The notes beneath the pieces were generated by a model. That model saw only the letters and a program-made list of their open reading frames with translations. It was not told where the DNA came from and did not search any database. A DNA stretch of 64,000 nt from Branchiostoma belcheri (lineage: Eukaryota; Chordata; Leptocardii; Amphioxiformes; Branchiostomatidae). Position 1 is the stretch's first letter, and the number at the start of each line of letters is the position of its first letter. A program made the translations under genes and the position numbers. The stretch is taken from NCBI RefSeq assembly GCF_001625305.1, contig NW_017802403.1, positions 605,741-669,740 of the forward strand. The letters run 5' to 3'. This document shows, piece by piece, positions 57,901 to 64,000 of the stretch.

Positions 57901-60628
57901 TACAGTGCCGATTCGTAAATTCCGCAAAAATCCAGCATGTGGCGGCTTGTCGTATACGTCGCTAAGTACTGCCGCAAATTCACTATGCCAACGGTTTAGT
58001 AGCATTTTTACTTTTGTCCGGATTTTTTTTTTATTCGCCCGCGCGCACTAGTTTGGGGGTCTTCAAAGGATGTCATCCATAAAATTAAGACGGTGTGGCC
58101 TTACATAAAACAGGTGTGATGGGCTGTCCTAGATGGGTGACTGAAGACGGGTTTGAGATGCAGTTCGGAGTGAACCACCTGGGACACTTTCTCCTCACTA
58201 ACCTCCTCCTGGACAAGCTCAAACAGTCCGCGCCCAGCCGGGTCGTCACCGTCTCATCTCTGGCACACGTTTTCACGACCGGGCTAGATTTTGACGACAT
58301 CAAATATGAGAAGGACTATGACCCGGCAGAGTCCTATAAGAGAAGCAAGCTGGCTAATGTACTGTTCTCCAGGGAACTTGCCAGGAGGTTAAAAGGTAAA
58401 TATCACTAGATATTATAATCAGAATTGGGCATGGAAGTTTCGCTGCAGTACTATGTAACAAGCCGCCAGGGGCCCCAATATGAAATTATATCTTGGTCTA
58501 ATCAAATCCTAATTATCTGTGGAGTTTCATAACAATTCATTTAAAGCTTATCGTGGTAAACCACTAACATTCACGCACAATTGAAAATTCAAACAACCGC
58601 ATCAAGAATAACAACATTAGAGACATTTAATGCAATTTCAGGGTGGCAAACATAATTTTCAGTCAATTTTCTGGTCATTCTTTGAGGTAGTACGTTGAAT
58701 TAAACCGATAGCATGCGGATATCTGTGAGGCAGAAATGTGATGTCAATGACGGAAAATGGTTGCCAGATTTGTATCTTAGGCTGGTTGTAGCTATGCTAT
58801 TCATAGGCCGTACCAAAAAATAAACGTCATTTAAAATTAGATGACACGTAGTTTGCTTTCGGGATATTTCAAACGCTCCAAGTATCAAATATTCTTACAG
58901 TAGAGTTAGTAACAGTACAGCATGGAGGACGCTTTGTAACAGCATTTTTTGGGTTGGGGGTGGAGGGTCTGAACTTGTAAACGCCAGCTGGTATTGAAGA
59001 CTTATGTCAATAAGTAACAGCTCTTGTTTGTATAAGAAATTTACCGCTTGCTAGCATCAAAAAACTTATTCACTAAGGAATATAAAATCTATTGTGAAAT
59101 TCTTTGTAATTCAAGGATATCATGATATCATCATCTTCGCCGCTCTCATCTGTCGACGATGCGGCCCTCCACAAGGATATATGGATTTTCTGTTACATCA
59201 ACTCTTACCTTGCTATCCATTTACATTTCGGTGTCTATCAAAAACCTTTCTCAGAGCTTCTGACTGGAGTTTTGCTTCGCTATATGTAGCCAATATAGGT
59301 TGTGTACTGAAAGAAAATCCCTATATCATATATGTTTCACCAACCTGATGAAACTATTTTCAGAAGTCTGTGCAATTCTCCTTTCCAAACCGTACAGGAA
59401 CTGGGGTCACCTCCAATTCCCTCCACCCGGGAGTGATCTACACAGAAATACACCGACAGCAGGAGGAACGCTTACGTGAGGCACTCGGTGAACGGCTTTC
59501 CAGGGTGGCCAATAAGATCATAGAAGGGTTTGTCGGTATAATAGGGAAGACCTGGGAGGAGGGAGCCCAGACCACGATCTGTTGTGCAGTAGCCGAGGAA
59601 TGGGAGAACACAACCGGGCTATACTTCAGGTAGGTCTTTTATGATAATAATGCCACACCGACTTAATTTTATGGATGACATTCTCTGAAGGCCCCCAAAC
59701 TAGTGCACGCGGGCGAATTGAAAAAAAATCCGGCCAAAAAAATGCTACTAAACCACAAGAATACAAAGCTGGTATAATTTGTGAGTTTGTGGCAGTACAC
59801 AACAAGCCGGCACAAGCTGGCTTTTTGCGTGATTTATGAACCGGTTCTTGAGTCGTGGAGCTTCGGTAGCCTGGGTGCCCGGCTCCGTATTGTCGCAACT
59901 ACCATGGACTACCCAGGCCTAGAGCCAGGCCAGAGCCTCGGTAAAAGTGACCTTTTTTAAAAAAAAAAGGCGAAAACCAATGCGCGCGCGGATGTCATCC
60001 ATAAAATTTAATCGGTGTGACCTAAAATGAATTAATGATAATTAATTTGAATAATCTCTGTTTAATATTCTTGGCCAGATGGGTTAAATGCACATGCAAC
60101 TATGTGTGGTCTAGATGATATAGAACATAGTATTGAACATTGAAATGTTAAATTCTAACGCTCAAAGTTTATTCTAAGTAATAAAAGTCTATATACTACA
60201 GAATTACTATATTCTCTTTATAATATATAGTAATTCATTCATTCATTTATTCATTCATTCATTCATTCACTCATCTATCCATTCATTTATTCATTCATTC
60301 TTTCATTCATTCATTCATTCATTCATTCATTCATTCATTCATTCATTCATTCATTCATTCATTCATTCATTCATTCATTCATTAACTATTCGTTCATTCA
60401 TTCATCAATCTATTCATTCAATTCATTTATCTATTCATTCGTTCATTCATTCATCCGGCCTTCCTTCTTCCTTCCTTCATTCATTCATTCAATTAATGTT
60501 TGAATCCCCTGTGTATGTGTACGTACAGTGACTGTGTGCCAAAAGAGACGTCAGCTGCAGGCATGGACGACAAGGCAGCAGCCCAACTCTGGGACATCAG
60601 TGAGAAGATGGTTGGACTCAAGTCTTGA
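54980..60628 (+). CDS. Retinol-dehydrogenase-type SDR, complete
   Basis: Exons 54980-55025, 56413-56553, 57126-57317, 58114-58395, 59398-59629 and 60529-60628 (stop TGA) join in phase (1,1,1,1,2) to 330 residues, the usual length of RDH11-14 proteins. Residues 1-20 are a hydrophobic N-terminal anchor ([15 protein letters not shown] plus AVLYV). Cofactor motif TGANTGIG at 45-52; [12 protein letters not shown] at 124-127; Asn147 in GVNHLGHF; catalytic Ser175, Tyr201 and Lys205 ([11 protein letters not shown]); LHPGV at 229-233. The family reduces or oxidises retinoids and other lipid aldehydes with NADP(H) at membranes. The exact member (RDH11, 12, 13 or 14) cannot be fixed by eye. Exon 2 and its acceptor have expanded upstream into a 96-bp array. 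Two MITEs lie close to its splice sites. Confidence 0.93.
55569..56474 (+). repeat. 96-bp tandem array of the exon 2 acceptor and start
   Basis: Nine copies of the acceptor word ccttgcag end at 55612, 55736, 55832, 55928, 56024, 56120, 56220, 56316 and 56412. Spacing is 96 bp, except one of 100 and one of 124 that spans an N gap. Each unit has tgaccatgtatgaccttgcag-type intron end plus the start of SDR exon 2 ([21 protein letters not shown]). The last unit continues into [10 protein letters not shown]. Confidence 0.95.
55669..55688. other. Assembly gap
   Basis: Twenty N after a G-run inside the 96-bp array; array copy number is therefore uncertain. Confidence 0.99.
57686..58100. mobile_element. 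GGCC-ended MITE, family B
   Basis: Ends GGCCACACCGTCTTAATTCT, atggatgacatcc and ggatgtcatccataaaatta, agacggtgtggcc. Its right end lies 13 bases before the acceptor of SDR exon 4. Confidence 0.9.
59651..60022. mobile_element. Family B MITE, diverged copy
   Basis: Left tgccacaccgacttaatttt with atggatgacattctctgaag; right gcgcgcggatgtcatccata and atcggtgtgacc. It begins about 20 bases after the donor of SDR exon 5. Confidence 0.85.
60233..60500. repeat. (ATTC)n microsatellite
   Basis: Long run of ATTC with scattered variants, ending about 30 bp before the last SDR exon. Confidence 0.95.
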
Positions 60629-60899
60629 AGTTACTCACAATGATGTTTTTCACACTTCCCATAATGCCTTGTGATGGTCACGGTGCCATGACAGTTCCCA
60701 TTGCATCATGGGTAAGTCACTTTCGAAGCAACCATCATGAATATTCATCATTTTGGAGATTGTTACCTGCATACATGTAAGGATGTAAACAACTTAACTA
60801 CATATGTGACCAAGACTAATTGATCATCCTGTATTATACAAACCCATTTCAAATTATATTTTTAACATCACAATGAAAAGGGAAGAAGCCGAAGTTCTG

Positions 60900-61020
60900 T
60901 ATTAGAGTAGTTTTAGAGCTGTTTGTACTACAAACATGTATATTACCCATTTCATCTGTGCGCCTGTACTTAGCCCGATAGGGTATGAATGTACAATAAA
61001 GGTTATTATTATTTTATTAA
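60900..61020 (+). mobile_element. LINE tail
   Basis: Contains cctgtacttagcccgatagg and gtacaataaaggtta. A similar tail is at 6490-6545 and, on the minus strand, near 63050-63110. Confidence 0.5.
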
Positions 61021-61159
61021 GTGCCAAACGAAAGAAAAAGAAGAATAATCTACTGAAATGTCATCATGTCACTTCTGTCTAGAGTCTATCCGCTTCTTAC
61101 GTCATATCCGTAACCTGAACTAGGCATTATGGGAAATGTGAAAATCATGAATGTACGTC

Positions 61160-61392
61160 TAGCCTGGCTGTTACATAGTGTCTTGCTGTCAGGTGTTGTT
61201 GTACCAGGCTTGAGAAAGCGGCTGGAAAAAACGACGAATAGTCAGATATCATGCTATAGCTAGGGGAGTTGGTTTGCCAAAGAGTACATTTTGCCACTCC
61301 CGATCCCGTGGCATGTTCGCTTTCTATGCGTCCATGTTGTCTGGACAATTTCTACTCTTTCCAACCGGTTCCGGAAGCCTGGTAGAGGCTAG
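61160..61392. repeat. Diverged copy of the TAGCCTCTACCAGGC foldback family
   Basis: Has accaggcttgagaaagcggc on the left and agcctggtagaggctag on the right, with tttctactctttccaacc inside. Confidence 0.6.
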
Positions 61393-61399
61393 TGCTATT

Positions 61400-62890
61400 G
61401 GGTCATCTCTCTGAGACTACTGGAAGGGCTGCTAGAAGTGTGATGTGGTTGATTATATGAGATAAAGGTATGTAATGCAATGTAGCATCAAAAACCAGCT
61501 AGAAATAAAGAATCAGTTACTACAGTGTTTTAACAGAAACTATGCAATTTCTTCTCATTTGTGTGTATGCATTAATAAATAATATTTAGTACCAAGGTAG
61601 AAGATGGAGTCCACTTTCTCGTAGATATTATATTTCCTAGTTTATGTAGTAATGATATTGATAATCTTTTTAGATATGTTACAAGAACGTTTTGATACCT
61701 CCAATCCCTGAATGTATAATTGATAACACGTGAGAAGATGAACTATAGTATTGGCAATGGAAAACATACATGGCAAACTAGAAAGGTAACATTTGCAAGG
61801 CAAATGCATAATGTTTACCTTCACATATGATCTGCTCTGTTTATTCTTACTCAAACATATTCATACATATGGCCAGACAGGAGTCTAAATCCCTCCTGCT
61901 ATGAAATTGCAACATGATGTAACCCGACACTAGTTAACATGGGAACAGTCACAACATTGATTCAGGTCAGAGGTCACTGTTTGGAGAAGAGAAAGAAGAT
62001 ACTGAGCAAACAATTTTTTTTGTAAGATGAAACATAATTACAATAGTATTGTACGTTACAACAGGCACACATTTCTCCATACAACATAATGGACACTCTG
62101 GCATGCAAAATAGTGGGTAGTTCTCCATTAATTTTGATATTTTTGTAGGAACCCAAGAATTAGCTGAGGTTACTTTTATTGCTAGTTTTCGTTCATATAT
62201 ATTTGTACATTACAATAAATTACATGTTACAGCGTTACCCTTTGCATTCACTGTTAAAACTGTGTAATATCATTTAAACAGGAACAACGTTAACCGTGTA
62301 TGATTTTCAGTAAAGCCCGCTACAATGTAATGCACCAGTTTGTCAAATGTACAGCTGATAAAAGAATTCGAAAACAATTGTTAAAAATTGCCACAATTTA
62401 CACGTACATACAAGGAGCATAATATTACATTTTGTACATGCGTTATTTTATATTTTAGGGCTATTATATCGTGAACATGCCATAAAAGTTTTTGGATTTT
62501 AATACCCAAGGGCTAAGCATAGTCAAACTTGTCTAAGACGACCGTCTAAGAGTAACAATTCCCTTCTTATGAAAAAAGAATGAGGTAGAAATTTCGCTAG
62601 TTCTTCACTGAAGCGTTCCCGAAAAGTACCGGTGGCGGTCGCCTTGGACAGTGGCTTAAGCATATCCCTTAATGCTTAGATCTAGAGAAATCAGGACCGA
62701 GAAAAAGCGGTCGTTATGGCCAGATGGCCGGCTTATGATAGTGGTATATACTTTTACCGTACTTTCCGTAAGTTAGTAGACACACATGTCTATTATACCT
62801 TACACAAGATTTCAATATTTTTTTTTATTCCAACATCTAATCACAAGACGTGATGATGGCACACTCAGGTTTTTCTTTCAATATTAATGC
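61400..62890. other. No gene recognised
   Basis: AT-rich sequence; several short open frames without domains. Confidence 0.5.
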
Positions 62891-62894
62891 AATG

Positions 62895-63038
62895 TAGTAC
62901 AGTAATTCACCTGAGCGATGTGAGGAAAGTCGCGTTAAGTTCCTTTCCCAAGGGCACAAGATCGGTGGCATGTCAGGACTCGAACCCGGGACCCCTTGAT
63001 TCCGAGTCGAGCACTCTGTCGCTACGCCACACGACCCC
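62895..63038 (-). mobile_element. tRNA-derived SINE, minus strand
   Basis: Read on the minus strand: GGGGTCGTGTGGCGTAGCGA, a B box GGGTTCGAGTCC, then ccttgggaaaggaacttaac and gactttcctcac. It lies directly downstream of a LINE tail in the same orientation. Confidence 0.8.
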
Positions 63039-63039
63039 A

Positions 63040-63611
63040 CCATTTGAATGAATGAAGACCTTTGTTGTACATTTGTTTTGTGTTCTACAGAACTAAGTAC
63101 AGGTCGCATGGGTACAGAACATGAACATAAACATATATACATTACATACATATGAACATATAGGAGTGTAAATAAATGTCTAATTTCTATTCTTTTCGGC
63201 TTCATCTCGCTTAGTAGTAATTGTATGGATATATGCGGCTGTGAGATTACTTATAGTAGGTTTATCAAAAGTTAAAAGGAATACAAATTTCTCTTTACTA
63301 GTCAAATATCTGAAGTGGGGAAATATACTTAATACATGTCTAAAAAATATGAGTCTATCTCTACTATACAAGGGGCAATCTATGGTGAAATCTATTTCAT
63401 CTTCTATTTGGTCTAAACTACAGAATTGACAGGTTCTTTGTTCTAGAGGAGTGCGGTTATGTCTTCCTGATTCGATTCGTAATTTGTGACAACTGATTCT
63501 TAGTTTTGTAATGGAGGACCTGTGACGTATGTTCGCTAAGTTGAGATATTTTTCTTCGTTATAGGAATGTTTTAGTAATCTGTATAGACGTAGTTTGTTC
63601 TTAGCATTCAC
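63040..63611 (-). mobile_element. LINE reverse-transcriptase tail
   Basis: The open frame 63611-63180 encodes KLRISCHKLRIESGRHNRTP, then CQFCSLDQIEDEIDFTIDCP and LYSRDRLIFF. The C-x2-C...C-P-x-Y pattern is the usual C-terminal zinc-knuckle-like block of non-LTR reverse transcriptases. It is 5'-truncated. Confidence 0.85.
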
Positions 63612-63729
63612 AGCTTTGCTATCGTTGTGAATTTCGGATAGGAATGTCTGAAAATAAATGTCTTTTAAACCATTTGAATAATTGTATGTCCAAAACTCTC
63701 AAGCGACACTAGACTTCTGTAAACTAGAT

Positions 63730-64000
63730 CTACACTGAAGATTCAGCTTCACGGGAAGTGATTTTAGTCATCTGTACTTCAGTGCTATTTGATACGGTTA
63801 CGTAAAGCTGCACTATTGTTGAACCCGTGGAACGTGTGCGCGACACACGGGATAGCTGACGGGTAGACACCCGGGAATGGACGGGAAACGCTCTCTTTGG
63901 ACATGCACGTCTGGTCCCAGCTGCTAGGCGGCGCTGCCGCTTGGTCCTGCAGAACGTCTGCCGGATGCAGTCTCGGAAGCTGTCGCCAACTATGGCGTAG
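63730..64000 (-). CDS. GPCR C-terminal tail, partial
   Basis: On the minus strand the frame enters at the right edge as YAIVGDSFRDCIRQTFCRTK and runs 89 codons to a TAG (63730-63732). YAIVG-x-x-FR is what follows the NP of the NPxxY motif at the end of helix 7 and start of helix 8 in rhodopsin-family receptors. A Cys pair suitable for palmitoylation and a Ser/Thr/Arg-rich tail follow, ending in SREAESSV. Receptor subtype cannot be told from the tail. No intron is seen in this part. Confidence 0.72.
   Translation of the reverse strand, partial: YAIVGDSFRDCIRQTFCRTKRQRRLAAGTRRACPKRAFPVHSRVSTRQLSRVSRTRSTGSTIVQLYVTVSNSTEVQMTKITSREAESSV

Overview
The window looks like nuclear DNA of a cephalochordate (amphioxus, probably Branchiostoma). 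Short exons with conserved GT-AG junctions are spread over long introns. The gene set is metazoan: an extracellular Reeler-like/Ig protein, GUCD1, a TRIM protein, a membrane-anchored NHL-repeat protein, a retinol-dehydrogenase-type SDR and a rhodopsin-family GPCR tail. The spaces between are packed with small non-autonomous transposons, tRNA-derived SINEs and 5'-truncated LINE tails. The species is inferred from gene families and repeat style; no search was run.

Layout. 0.2-14.8 kb, minus strand: 5' part of a secreted or membrane Reeler-like/Ig gene, eight coding exons in consistent phase, running off the left edge. 15-18 kb: repeats. 18.2-22.0 kb: a 3.8-kb element built almost entirely from TTCTTG/CAAGAA words, followed directly by an unrelated MITE. 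22.5-23.7 kb, minus: intronless GUCD1, with a probable 5' leader near 25.4 kb. 26.7-38.0 kb, plus: an unrecognised six-exon nuclear-type gene with every intron in phase 0; a TRIM gene lies antisense inside its third intron (33.2-34.4 kb). 38.5-41 kb, plus: a Lys-rich coding remnant broken by frameshifts and by a MITE flanked by a coding duplication. 43.3-44.9 kb: a piggyBac-like element carrying a LINE fragment. 44.9-50.1 kb, minus: a type II membrane NHL protein with a microsatellite-encoded Ala/Thr stalk and a frameshift. 50.3-54.6 kb: palindromes, a second piggyBac-like element and a local duplication. 55.0-60.6 kb, plus: a complete six-exon SDR gene whose exon 2, with its splice acceptor, has expanded into a nine-copy in-frame 96-bp array. 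60.7-63.7 kb: LINE and SINE remnants. 63.7-64.0 kb, minus: C-terminal tail of a GPCR.

The genes share no pathway. The recurrent theme is repeats intruding into gene structure: tandem splice acceptors, element ends next to splice acceptors, a stop codon made by a transposon target site, an exon start derived from a LINE, and a coding microsatellite. Exon models come from reading splice sites and phase by eye; the five intron-containing or intronless models (Reeler/Ig, GUCD1, six-exon gene, NHL, SDR) are well supported by phase, apart from the noted frameshifts.
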